NCBI RefSeq assembly: GCF_040954645.1
Contig: NC_092806.1
Coordinates: 132,331,151 to 132,395,150 of the forward strand
DNA: 64,000 nucleotides
Direction: 5' to 3'
DNA from: Diabrotica undecimpunctata
Taxonomy: Eukaryota; Arthropoda; Insecta; Coleoptera; Chrysomelidae
The notes under the pieces were generated by a model. It searched no databases and had not been told where the DNA came from. It saw only the letters and a list, made by a program, of their open reading frames with translations. Of this stretch, positions 23,500 to 33,452 are shown piece after piece. Both the position numbers and the translations under genes were made by a program. Within the stretch, counting starts at the first letter, position 1; each line of letters opens with the position of its first letter.

Positions 23500-23780
23500 A
23501 CTTTGATAATATAGAACGAATTGAGAGAGACAAAGGAAAAAAGAACATAATAATTAAAGGCGTAACGCTGGAGACCAACGATATCAAGGATATTAAACAC
23601 AAACTAAAACAATTCATCGAAAGAAATCTTTAGGTACAGATTAAACTGTGTAAAGGCAGTAAAATTGGTGACAGAATAGGTATCGAATCTGACGTGACAA
23701 AAGCGGAAAGATAAATACCGGCAATAATTAGGAAAATAGCAAAATAAAAAAAATTGAAGGACAATACAACAAAAATAGGG
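23500..23780 (+). pseudogene. LINE ORF1-like fragment
   Basis: Broken frame reading DNIERIERDKGKKNIIIKGV, ETNDIKDIKHKLKQFIERNL and VQIKLCKGSKIGDRIGIE, with stops. A coiled-coil-like start followed by an RNIIIKG-type strand and a charged helix is characteristic of ORF1 nucleic-acid-binding proteins of several insect LINEs. No reverse transcriptase follows. The sequence changes abruptly near 23780 into GC-richer DNA. Confidence 0.6.
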
Positions 23781-24127
23781 TACATGTGTCCTCCGGAGGC
23801 GTGTCAGCCGGGAGCTGACAGCCGTGCCGGACGCATCAAGGAATTTGGATATTGGTCAAAATACTTGGGAATTCCAAGTTTGGCCAAATACAAATTTCTA
23901 ATTGACTCGATGCAGGGAAATTCCACTTTTGCTACGTAAAACAAAGGATTTGTTTTACATAAAATCAGGTAGATTTTCTCTCATCAGTCAGTCGAGCTTG
24001 CCTCTTCTACTGTAGACCTAGTCGGTGCTATTATTGTTCCAACTAAGTTATTGTTTTATTTCTGATTTCCTGTATACCTGCAATATTTTCACATCTTTTC
24101 TATATTTGATTTTTCTTATCTTCTATT

Positions 24128-24536
24128 ATAAGTCGTTTCTTCCGTAAGTCAAGAAACACTTATAAATATTTGTGCATTTATTTTACTATATTTGATTCTC
24201 TTGTTTATTTTCTGTTCTAAGTTGTTTCTTCCGTAAGTCAAGAAACACTTAGACATATTTCTATAATCTGTTTCATTTTTGCATTTCTCGTTTTATATTT
24301 TGAGTATTTTATTTTTCCACTCTAAGTCGTTTCTTCCGTAAGTCAAGAAACACTTAGAAATATTTCCATATTTTACTCTCACATTTACATATTTCATTTA
24401 TCTATATTTCTGTCCTAAGTTGTTTCTTCCGTAAGTCAAGAAACACTTAGAAACATTTTTCTTTGCATTATACTTTTATACCATTTAATTTACTTGTTTA
24501 CTAAGTTATTCCTTCCGTAAGTCAAGGAATACTTAG
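24128..24536 (+). repeat. Array of five 36-nt stem-loops
   Basis: Five stem-loops, each exactly 36 nt, at 24128-24163, 24217-24252, 24322-24357, 24415-24450 and 24501-24536. Each has a 6 bp outer stem (CTAAGT/ACTTAG), a one-base pyrimidine bulge, a 7 bp inner stem (GTTTCTT/AAGAAAC) and the loop CCGTAAGTC. Copy 1 changes the outermost C-G pair to A-T. Copy 5 changes two inner pairs (G-C to A-T, T-A to C-G). Every stem change is matched on the other arm. The 50-70 bp spacers are purine-poor and diverged. A lone CTAAGTTATT near 24050 may be a decayed sixth copy. The array lies 147 bp upstream of the ORF at 24683. It may be a structured 5' leader of a retroelement; function unknown. Confidence 0.9.
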
Positions 24537-24682
24537 ATCATTTTTACCTATATGTTTTCCATTTTTGCTCTGTTACTTTGTAACTGTTCCTTGGAACCGT
24601 TACCTATAACAGATATTTGTCACTGGAACTGTTATTTATAACAGCGGTGGTATTTAACCTTTCTACCAGCGACAAACCAAAG

Positions 24683-24832
24683 ATGGTGAATACCCGATCC
24701 AATTCCGGGGATAGGAAGAAGCCCGAAGAGCCGGCGATGGGTCCTACAGGCCCAAACGCCCCCTCTCGGCAACACATGAAGCTACATATTAACTTAAAAG
24801 AATTTAAATGGAATAAAGATAAGATGAGATGA
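24683..24832 (+). CDS. Short gag-like ORF downstream of the stem-loop array
   Basis: Begins with ATG in a favourable context (AAAGATGG) and encodes 49 residues: MVNTRSNSGDRKKPEEPAMG, a Pro/Gly-rich stretch, then HINLKEFKWNKDK before a TGA. A basic-polar start of the MVNTRS type is common in Gag proteins of LTR retrotransposons, but no Gag domain, protease or PBS is visible, so this is weak. Just upstream, 24578-24645 contains two further small inverted repeats, including CTGTTATTTATAACAG. Likely truncated. An in-frame extension to 24617 exists but has no ATG in good context. Confidence 0.35.
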   Translation: MVNTRSNSGDRKKPEEPAMGPTGPNAPSRQHMKLHINLKEFKWNKDKMR

Positions 24833-25176
24833 TATCTACCTGTAATTATGGCTATTAAGACGACAGACTCAGCAATAGAAAGGGTTAACAGAACTTACAA
24901 AACAAGATGCACAGAAGACAAAAGAATGTAATAGGTAGAAAAGAATAATACCCATTAAAATCGAATCATAAAATATGATAAGAACTATTCTAGAAATAGG
25001 TAAAATGAAAAAAAAATAGAAAAAATATGAAATGAAAATTTAAGCTCTTCAAACAATACGATGGAAGAATCAAGGAAAAATTGTGGAAAGAAACTTTACT
25101 ATGTACCATTCGGGAAAAAACAAACAGGGTAAAATGGGACAGTCTTTATAGTAAATAGAAGATTAACAGAAAAATA
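24833..25176. other. A-rich spacer
   Basis: A-rich, stops in all frames. It may contain decayed LINE sequence, but no motif is secure. Confidence 0.35.
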
Positions 25177-25239
25177 CAGTATAGCCCAAAATAAACAGTA
25201 CTGAACTTGTAATTATTTTACTGTTTTAAAAAATACATA

Positions 25240-26260
25240 TTATTGACACTTTATAACATGTTCTGAAGGAGCTCCTTCTCTCTCAAGACTGACTTCATAC
25301 CGATATTCCAGATTTCTCGTAATGTTATGAAATAAAGGTTGTCTTAAGTCCGCGAAGAAGCCTCTAACGGCATCCTTTAACTCATTGATGGTTTGTGGTG
25401 CCTGTTTAAAAACGGCAGTTTTAGCCATGCCCCAAACGTATGCGTCTGGAGATGTTAAGTCTGCAGAATTTGCAGGATAGGGGAAGTCAGTAAATCGTGA
25501 AATGAATTTGTTTGGAAAATGTCCTTAACGAAATGGACGAATAGCGACAGCAGTATGGCAAGTTGCCCCATCCTGCTGGAAAAATTGGTCTCGAAATGCC
25601 AAATTACGTGGACGACAAAATTCACGTAGATCAGGGATAAGGCGTGTTAAAATTTGTATGTTCCTCTGTTGATTAAGTGTGACTTGCCTACCATTTTCTT
25701 CGATAAGGTATGGACCAATGATTTCGTGTCCCGAAACTGCACACAAGACACTCACTTTTGCGCTATGTAAAGGAACTTCTTGAACTTTATCTGGTCTGTC
25801 AAAGTCCATAAATCGATTTGTGCGACGATTTACATGTCCTGACAAATGTAAATGTGCTTCGTCTAAAAACCATACATTTTTTAAAAATTTAAGATTTCCA
25901 TACTGTAATGCAAGAATTCTGGCACAATATTCCACTCTACTGTGATAATCCCTGGGATATAATTGTTGATGTATTTGAATCACGTACAAAAATGCACCCA
26001 GTTTCTTTAGGCTTCATTGCCAGGACGTTCGTTTTAAGCCAAGATTCAACGCTGTTCTTGTCTGGCTGGCTTTCGGATTTTTAAAGATTCGCTTAAAAAC
26101 ACGTTCATGGTTATCGTTATTTTTAACTGTCCTGGGATGCCCTGAGTTTCCTTTTCATTGGTAAAATACATTACTCGTATTTCTAAACTGTTCAACAACC
26201 TTCAAAATTACAGCATTACTTGGAGAACCGTTGTATGAATTGATCACATACGTATTGCAG
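25240..26260 (-). pseudogene. Tc1/mariner-like transposase (broken)
   Basis: Readable core (25525-25989): FLKNVWFLDEAHLHLSGHVN with the first Asp, PLHSAKVSVLCAVSGHEIIG, and FFQQDGATCHTAVA with the second Asp. After one stop it continues KFISRFTDFPYPANSADLTS and PDAYVWGMAKTAVF, the third acidic region, then ends in a helical C-terminus (25240-25428). The N-terminal DNA-binding part to about 26260 is heavily decayed. The last Asp lies about 36 residues after the second by my count, which is approximate because of the stop. Confidence 0.88.
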
Positions 26261-26339
26261 ACTTACACTATTAGGTCGGCCGATTCCGTATGAGCGAAAA
26301 TAATGCTTTACAAGAAACACCTTATTTGTACTTAACACC

Positions 26340-26527
26340 TTCTTCTTCTTCCTATGCCGTCCCCGTTAACGAAGGTTGGCGACCACATTTCTAAAAGTAT
26401 CTCTGTCTTTTGCGACGTGGAATAATTCGTCTACAGTCATGTTTGTCCAGTCTCGAATATTTCGCAGCCATGACTTCTTCTTTCTACCTATTCCCTTTTT
26501 GCCATCGACTCCACCCTGCATGATGTT
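26340..26527 (-). mobile_element. 188 bp LINE 3' end nested in the Tc1-like element
   Basis: Read on the minus strand this gives GRKKKSWLRNIRDWTNMTVD and ELFHVAKDRDTFRNVVANLR, the last residues of an insect LINE polyprotein, then a stop and a (GAA)n tail. TACTTAACACC occurs at both sides (26329-26339 and 26528-26538), a perfect 11 bp target-site duplication. It is an extreme 5' truncation and is younger than its host transposon. Confidence 0.92.
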
Positions 26528-26739
26528 TACTTAACACCATTTTTAACAATTAGGCTCTAATAAATAATTGTTTAAGGATTACTTGAAAGGTCTATACTAG
26601 TTAATTTAAATATGACAGCGCGCACAAAGTGACATCAATCTTTCAGTTTCAGTACTGTTTATTTTGGGCAATTTTGTAATACAATTCAAAGCGGTTAATG
26701 AACATTTATCCTGTATAAAATAGAGAATACACCAGCGAG

Positions 26740-27290
26740 ATTTTCCATACTCAATAGCTACGACCCTGTAGAAGAAGCAATCAAGAACATAAATTAGTAT
26801 TTTATGATATTTTAAAAGAAATCTGTGAAAATATTCCCAGAAATAACAAGAGAAGATTGTAACCGAAATGTAACAGACAAACTTAGCATCTGCAACAGAG
26901 ACATAAGTTCAAAGTTAGTACAAAGCAGAAACACAAAAGAAAATACAAGATAACATAAAAGATACCAAGAAAAATAGACGGCAATCGAATAGACCATATA
27001 TGGAATTTGAAAAAGTGGACACAAATAGTATAAGACGTGAGATCTGATAGAGGAGTAAATGCAGACACTATTTATATACTATAATAGCAAAATTAAAGAT
27101 GAAAATAATTAAAACAAATATTAACAAGGAAAGAAAATGAAAAAAAAAAAGGAATAGAAGAACGTAAAAACAGCATAACAGAAACCGCAGAACAAATAAT
27201 AGAATCCCAAGAAAACAAAAAATCGAAAGCATGGTTTGATGAAAAATATCACAAAAAGAATCAACTAGAGTATGGAAGGTCTAAATTGTT
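26740..27290 (+). pseudogene. LINE endonuclease-to-RT linker fragment
   Basis: Decayed LINE. DVRSDRGVNAD aligns with the end of the endonuclease (family pattern DVRS.RGA..GSDH), and SITETAEQIIESQENKKSKA followed by WFDEKYHKKNQ matches the linker before the reverse transcriptase. No RT follows. The family is similar to the LINE at 1475-3675. Confidence 0.65.
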
Positions 27291-27719
27291 GTACTTTAAT
27301 GTAAAATGTCAACACATCAACAACTTACAGATAAAAATCCACATTATTTACCGATTCAGTTTAATTATTGACATATCTAGATAGTTTTTAGCTGTCTATA
27401 ACAAAAACTGTTAACAATACCCAATATATCGATACTAGTTTAGAAATATGATGTCTATATTTAGTTGATTTAAAAAGATACCAATATTTAAATCGTAATA
27501 AATTATTATTTCAAAAATTTTATATATTTAGTCTCTCGACGAAAATTAGACAAAATTTAAAAATTTCACCTTGTATTATTCATAATAGACCATACCTCAT
27601 ATAGTTCGTTGAGATCAAGAATTTTTTTAAATATAAAAATATATATATAAGGTATTTCTTTAAAAATAAAGTATAAAATAAAGACTTGCGTAAATCACCT
27701 TGTACATTTAATATTTACA
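27291..27719. other. No gene recognised
   Basis: Very AT-rich. No motif, terminus or tandem repeat beyond short A/T runs. Confidence 0.45.
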
Positions 27720-27721
27720 TA

Positions 27722-29599
27722 CAGTGTGTCCGTAAAGTATGGAATAAATTCGATATTTCCTAAATGAAAAGCCTTTTTAAAAAAATATAAAACATGTCGA
27801 TTTTTAAATTTAATGTTCTACAGTTTACAATAAAATTTTATTATACAAGGTGATACACATTACAGTGATGACGTTATCGGCTCTTTTTTTAAATGTAATA
27901 CCCTGTATTATAGGACATTTTTAGATCGATAAAAATGAGCTGATTTCAAAAAAGTATAATACTGGGGGTCTAACGGATATAATTTGAAAGATATGCGCTT
28001 AGAAAATTAATTTTTATTGATTTATAAAATTAATAAATTATAAATAAATTATAGTAAATAACTTGAAAGTAATCCAGTAATTAATACGTGACTTAATCTT
28101 AAATGTTCGAATTGTAGCCCTTGTTGTATTTGACAGTAACCCAAACGTTGTACAAATTCTTGTAGAACCTTGTTTATGCTTTCTTGAGAGATATTGTTTA
28201 TTTCTTTACGAATTCTTGTTTCTAAGTCTCCAATATTTGCAGGTTTCGTTTTATAAACAACATTCTTTAAATGACCCCACATAAAATATACCATCTGGCG
28301 ACTTCGTTGGCCATTCAATATGTCCACATCTTCCAATCCGCCTGTTCGGAAAAATTTCGTTTAGGTACCTTCGAACATCTAAAGCATAATGCGGAGGCGC
28401 ACCATCCTGTTGAAACCATAAACTTTTATCAAAACCTCCAAGATTAATTGTACTGGGGAATAAATTAACTAAAGTAGGTACGAGATATCCAGAAAAACTG
28501 AAGGTATGTTGGCCTGTTTAAATTACCTTCGAAATAGTGGGGTCCAATGATTTTATTTCTTACAGTGCCAGCCAATACGTTTACCTTTTGCGGGTATTTT
28601 GTATGATGTTCCCGCATCCAGTTGGAGTTTTCTTTTGCCCAGTATCTACAATTCTGACGGTTGACCTCGCCATTTAATTTGAATGTAGCCTCATCAAACA
28701 TAAATTATATTTTGAACCAAGAGAGGGTTTCGGTGGCTGTTATCCATCATTATTTTGCAAAATTGTATTCTTTTATCTGGACCATTCCGTTTAATTCCTG
28801 TACAACTGTGCATTTTACTTACTTTACTTACTTTTACTTACTTTGTGTACCGTTGTTTTGCAAACATCGAGATTATTACTAACCTTACGAACAGAAGTGT
28901 GCGCATTTTCTTCAAAAGCAAGTAGAACATCTAATGTTATAACACAATTTACAGAGGGACGACCTGATTTGATTGCATTTTCAACCGTATCAGTTCCTCG
29001 AAATTTCTTTTCAATCTTACTTACTGTTGACTGCGTGATGGATATTTCTGGATATTTATTATTAAATAAATTACACACTTGCATTTGAGTTCACGATTTG
29101 TCTCCATACCGAATCATCATGAGTATTTCAATTCTTTGCTTTACACTCAAATTCATTTCTACTTAAAACTACTTCTAAGCAATAATACAGAACATTCACG
29201 AATTAATATAATTATTGTTCTACTAAATTGTTATTGAACGTTACTAAAAACAATTACAGTTTACCAAAAACTAGAAGTGGGCTACTTTTTTGCAATTGAT
29301 AATAAATAATTTATTTTTTAAACGCATATCTTTCAAATTATATCTATTATACCCGAGTCCTATACTTTTTCGAAATCAGCTCATTTTTATAGATCTAAAA
29401 ATGTCCTAAAATACAGGGTTTATTATACATTTAAAAAAGAGCCGATGACGTCATACTGTAATGTGTATCACCTTGTATAATGAAATTTTATTATAAAATC
29501 TAGAACTTTAAATTTAAAAATCGACATGTTTTAGATTTTTTTAAAGCTTCTTTTCATTTAGGAAATATCGAATTTATTCCATACTTTACGGACACACTG
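27722..29599 (-). mobile_element. Tc1/mariner-like element with ~300 bp inverted repeats
   Basis: Both ends start CAGTGTGTCCGTAAAGTATG and are flanked by TA (27720-27721 and 29600-29601). The inverted arms, about 27722-28020 and 29300-29599, align over roughly 300 bp with only scattered differences by eye. Most Tc1/mariner elements have arms of 20-200 bp, so these are long. The middle encodes a minus-strand transposase. Total 1878 bp. Confidence 0.92.
28049..29160 (-). pseudogene. Transposase of the long-TIR element (broken)
   Basis: N-terminal HTH: STVSKIEKKFRGTDTVENAI, KSGRPSV and ENAHTSVRKVSNNLDVCKTT (28824-29084). Core: [20 protein letters not shown] with the first Asp, [28 protein letters not shown] (28465-28701), then WFQQDGAPPHYALDVRRYLN with the second Asp and HIEWPTKSPD with the third, about 36 residues on. 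A small deletion and shift follow before MVYFMWGHLKNVVYKTKP. The C-terminus ends near 28049. The arrangement matches DDE_3-type insect transposases. Several frameshifts make it non-functional. Confidence 0.88.
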
Positions 29600-29601
29600 T
29601 A

Positions 29602-30683
29602 TGTTTTAAAAGCGTACATTTGAATTTAAATGTTGACGAGTCTCAGCGATTTTTGTAATTTTCTACAATAAGGATACACACAATTTTATTCCATAAGTGG
29701 TTTCCACACTGATTTCTAGAAAACTTGAAAACTAATTTTCTATCTCGAGCAACTAAAGTTTTCAACGTGTCTTCGGATTATTACTGTGTAATCCATTGAT
29801 CACAAATGAAAGAAACATCATTAAGCGCCCTTCGGCTAGAAATTCATATATTCATTCGAATTGCAACCGGCTTCATACAGCCAAGCCGCGTGTAAATGTC
29901 TGAGGAGGTGGCGTCAAGCCATAATCAATCATGTCCTATCTTTTAGATTGAAAGACATTGAATTAGCAGGAAATTGGAGCTGGCTCCGAGTTAACTCCGA
30001 ACACCAACACTGACTTTCTCCTCATTACTCTTTGTCACACGAAGTTTTTGCTCTGTTTTTCTTCTTTCCTTCTCCTGAAAAATACGTTTTCATGCACGTG
30101 TATCATCGTGTGTCGATAACTGCTGGAAAAAGAAAATGTTCACATGAAACCACATCGAATCATTTAATCTATTTTGTTAATGGAGTTTTTAAATTGGTTT
30201 TTCTCCGGAATAATTTCACTACTTTTTTCCATTAATGCAGATTTAAAACAAAGGTATACAAATCCTAGTTAGTTTTGTTAAAAAGATAAAGAACTCCGAT
30301 ATAGAGATTTATGGCAGTTAGATATTAGAAAGAGTGTAATTTGAAAAATTCTAGTTTAATTTATTAAAATCGATTGGGTCCATATTAACCACCAAGAATA
30401 TACGTTAGTTTGAAATGAAATGTAGATAGGGAAATGGACCATAATATTTTTGATTTTATAATGGCTAAATAATATTTTTCTGCAGGCCGAAAATAAAACT
30501 TTCGGTATGATTTATTAAATGGAAAGTACCATTTTACACAACTCGTACCGAAAGTAGCTACTTTCGGGACTAATTTTTTCACTTTCCGGACGATTTTGTG
30601 TAACTTTGTATTTTATTATGACAACGCTTGTCATTTAAGATTCGTGTGTTTTCGCTCAGTTTTTCGTTTTTCAATTCCAAGAA
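29602..30683. other. No gene recognised; palindromic patch
   Basis: Mostly unassigned. Around 30485-30600 the word CTTTCGG/CCGAAAG recurs in both orientations, including the perfect palindrome at 30548-30567. Confidence 0.4.
30548..30567. repeat. Perfect 20 bp palindrome
   Basis: CCGAAAGTAGCTACTTTCGG is its own reverse complement. It stands about 115 bp upstream of an orphan ATG at 30684. Confidence 0.9.
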
Positions 30684-30716
30684 ATGGAAATCAGCAGTGA
30701 AAGTGAAGCCGAAATG
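30684..30716 (+). other. Orphan gene start cut by a Penelope fragment
   Basis: An ATG in a purine-A context (CAAGAAATGG) opens a frame reading MEISSESEAEMID, after which the sequence switches to a minus-strand Penelope fragment. It looks like the first codons of an element-borne gene, but no family can be named. Confidence 0.3.
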
Positions 30717-30905
30717 ATAGACACGAAGGATGGATCTTTAATTTTGTTTTCATATTGAATTTTATCCATTATCACAGTTGCATTTTCCTTGTCTGCTGGT
30801 AGAATGATTACGGAGTCGTCATTTTTTAAAGTTCTTATAGACCTTAGTTCCTCTTTGCTTATGTTTTGTTCAATTTTAATAGACTTTTCCAATTCAAGTT
30901 TACAT
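30705..30905 (-). pseudogene. Penelope-like element fragment
   Basis: Minus-strand frame with KSIKIEQNISKEELRSIRTL, KNDDSVIILPADKENATVIM and DKIQYENKIKDPSFV. The VILPADKGNATVVMD-type block is diagnostic of the N-terminal part of Penelope-like reverse transcriptases. Neither RT core nor GIY-YIG endonuclease is here. The fragment is free of stops over about 70 codons. A different part of a Penelope-like element lies at 61600-61985. Confidence 0.85.
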
Positions 30906-31169
30906 TTTTACATCCTTTATTTATTGTAATCTGTTTCTACAATAAGAATAATAATCAATAAGTTTATTACGTAATTAACACAGGGGAGATTCGTCCAGTG
31001 ACAAAAATCCTTTAAGATAAATTTCTAGTATATATAAATATTTGAAATATAAATAACACTTTACAAAGACATTTACTAACATATTAAAAAAATAGCAATA
31101 GTTAAAATACACACACAATTATAAGTTATAGGTATATATAGTATAAGCTGTAGCTATAAAATGATAAAG
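30906..31169. other. Short spacer
   Basis: AT-rich; no feature recognised. Confidence 0.4.
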
Positions 31170-31593
31170 TATACGTTTATGTATGTAAAGGTCTAGAAAG
31201 GTCCAAGGGATCACGGCGTTTTAGTCTTGCTCTCCTCGGTTGCTTAAGTAGGTCTTGGGCAAGCGTATTTGGATGGTTCAGTAGTCTATTTTTGTAAGTG
31301 CCACTGAGTGAGACAACGGTGTCTTTAATATTTTGGATCTGAAGGTCTCGATGTATAACATAATTGGGCACATACCATGGTGCATTGGTAATATGTCTCA
31401 AAACTTTAGATTGGTTTCAGTAAATGAGAATTAGATGCTGTACCCCATATCTATATACCGTAGGTCCAAACTGGCTTTAGAATACATTTATACAGTAATA
31501 ATTTGTTATGTAGACTTAATTTGGATTTTTGGTTCATGAACCAATACATTTTCCTGTATATTAATCCTAGTTGCAGTCGCTTTGTCGCTATAT
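31170..31593 (-). pseudogene. Jockey-clade LINE 3' fragment
   Basis: Minus-strand frame reading KRLQLGLIYRKMYWFMNQKS, KLSLHNKLLLYKCILKPVWT and YGI, then after a stop MRHITNAPWYVPNYVIHRDL, NHPNTLAQDLL and a basic end. This is the post-RT C-terminus of Jockey elements. It is cut at 31593, precisely where the pogo frame begins on the other strand. Confidence 0.88.
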
Positions 31594-32425
31594 TTAATAG
31601 CCACGAGAGCCACGTAACAGTGGAAGTAATCATGAAGGCTCGAGAAGCAGGTGTCCATATTTTGACGTTGCCCCTACATTGTAGCAACAAACTCCAGCCC
31701 TTAGATGTGGCTGTCTTTGGGCATTTCAAGGCATATTATAATGCTGCATGTGAGGCTTGGCTATTGAATGATCCAGGAGCGCCCATCATAATATACAATA
31801 TTGCTGAGTTGGTGGATACAGCACACGATAAAGCTCTCGTATCTCAAAATATTCGGTCAGGCTTTGAAAAAACAGGGATATGTCCCTTCAATCCAAATGT
31901 TTTAAGAGAGAGCAACTTTGTTGGATCGGCAGTGACAGATCGTCCTATGGAAATTATAGAAGAGGAGTCCTTCAATAACGTTCTTCCAGGACCATCGGCT
32001 GCAAACTCTGTTTCTCTACACCCAAGTCCTGAAACACCCTCTAGAACTCGCAAAGAAATTAAAAATTTCATTTCACCAGAGTTGTTGTAAGGATATCCTA
32101 AGGCCAAGGCAAGAAAAGTTAATAGGAAGCTGAGAGAAAAGAAGAAAATTAGGATCCTCACAAGCACGCGTAAGAAAGATGCGCTCGAAGCAAAACGGAA
32201 CCAATTGGTTTCTTCGAAAATGAAACAGAAAGTTACACATGTTGTGGATATTGAGAGTTCTTTGGATGAAAGTGAGTCAGTTTTGGGAGGTAGTGATGAT
32301 AACGATGATTCTTGGATAGGACCAGTGGATGATAAAGCATTTGACTGCAATTGTGATCCTGTAGAGGGTGACTATGTTTTAGTGAGATTCAAAGAAAAGT
32401 TCAAAAATATATTAAATTTATTTAA
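31594..32425 (+). pseudogene. pogo/Tigger-like transposase, C-terminal half
   Basis: DDE_1-type transposase of the pogo group. It starts at NSHESHVTVEVIMKAREAG, the end of the catalytic core, and continues VHILTLPLHCSNKLQPLDVA, VFGHFKAYYN, IRSGFEKTGICPFNPNVL and an acidic linker. One in-frame TAA (32088-32090) interrupts it. The same frame resumes with a Lys-rich segment and an Asp/Ser-rich tail ending GDYVLVRFKEK. The N-terminal CENP-B-type DNA-binding domains are lost, apparently at the junction with the Jockey fragment. Confidence 0.88.
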
Positions 32426-32623
32426 ATGTATATTTCTTTGTTTCTTATATGAATTTTCACATACAATATGTAAACTAAAAATAATTTGATCAATAACTAA
32501 TATTGATTAATAATAATGCCATTTCGCAATAACAAAAGGCTGACAGCATCTTACAATAAATTTGAAATAAATTTTGGTCATCTAGACGTTCGCTAATTAG
32601 CCAAGTATGGAATATATCATGTA

Positions 32624-32871
32624 TCTCACTGTGTACTAGTAACATGTCTTAATGTGTGCCAGGGGTGGTACACACTAAGACATGCGCAAGGTTGTTTTTC
32701 AAGTTACTTAACTTTTTTGAATTGAATCTACAGGTTTTTATATTTGTGGAAGTGATACATAAAATACCAAAAATCATTATGGCTGAAGCTGTCAGTTCTT
32801 ATCGATGATTAAAAAAATTATATCGCCAATAATTCATTTTTTGTCTCACTGTGTACCACCTTCCCCTACAG
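32624..32871. repeat. Terminal-repeat-like motifs downstream of pogo
   Basis: TCTCACTGTGTAC occurs at 32624 and again at 32844, and the second copy leads into CCACCTTCCCCTACAG. Between them a hairpin (32643-32684) has 19 bp arms, 17 paired, around GGGG; its right arm GGTGGTACACACTAAGAC resembles the reverse complement of the 32844 motif. This suggests one or two pogo-type termini or a small non-autonomous relative. Confidence 0.5.
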
Positions 32872-33333
32872 TTTTCCTTATATAATAAGATATAATAAAT
32901 AAAAAATTCTTGATGTGTAAATTATTAACAAAAGCTACAAGTAAAAAAATCCACTTAGTCATTTTTTGTATGTATCAGTCTTTAAATAAAACAAACATAT
33001 TTTAAACCTATTATAATATTTTACTAACACCAATGGACACTAACCTCCGACTCTGACCGGTCTTGTAACCAGGTGTTAATTGGAAAAGTGTCGGAATGCT
33101 CACCTCAATTGTTACCGATGCAGACGTTTTAATTTTAAAAGTACAACCGACCTGGGACTAATGCTCCGAAACGAAAATTTAAATAAAAATAAAACGAACC
33201 GAATTAGACGTAGGCAGGGCTAGACTGGACCATATGGTTAGTGTTGTTCGTAAAATTAAATAAAATCTTTTGAAAATTGTCTGTTTAAGTTTATTTTGCT
33301 GTTTTCGAATACTAGTTTCTAATCATCTAGTAC
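32872..33333. other. No gene recognised
   Basis: AT-rich with a slightly GC-richer island near 33045-33180; no motif. Confidence 0.4.
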
Positions 33334-33410
33334 TTATGATGTGAACGACGTGGTGAAAGAATCAATGTTCTATGAACATTGATACTTTCACCACATCGTT
33401 CACATCATAA
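33334..33410. repeat. 77 bp near-perfect palindrome
   Basis: Arms 33334-33370 and 33374-33410 pair at 35 of 37 positions around a 3-nt centre (TAT). It begins TTATGATGTGAACGA and is in AT-rich spacer, 30 bp before the target site of the next LINE. Confidence 0.92.
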
Positions 33411-33452
33411 TGACGGGTTAAGACATTTTTATTAATTGTACGATTAGTACGT

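Larger units (their letters stand above)
25177..26676 (-). mobile_element. Tc1/mariner-like element with TA target sites
   Basis: Inverted ends share GCCCAAAATAAACAGTACTG exactly, starting a few bases in from each tip (left from 25177, right to 26676), and both sides are flanked by TA. Total 1500 bp. Removing a nested LINE tail and its 11 bp duplication (26340-26538) leaves about 1.3 kb, the normal size of a Tc1/mariner element. It encodes one minus-strand transposase pseudogene. Confidence 0.9.

Noticed and set aside
23754..23939. 61-codon ORF with Cys and Pro
   Set aside because: Short, no family, crosses an apparent junction of unrelated repeats.
24128..24536. CRISPR-like array interpretation of the regular repeats
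   Set aside because: Eukaryotic transposon context, only five units, low-complexity purine-poor spacers of variable length and no cas genes.
31844..32350. 168-codon minus-strand ORF with Ser/Leu-rich product
   Set aside because: Antisense of the pogo transposase frame, which has clear family motifs.
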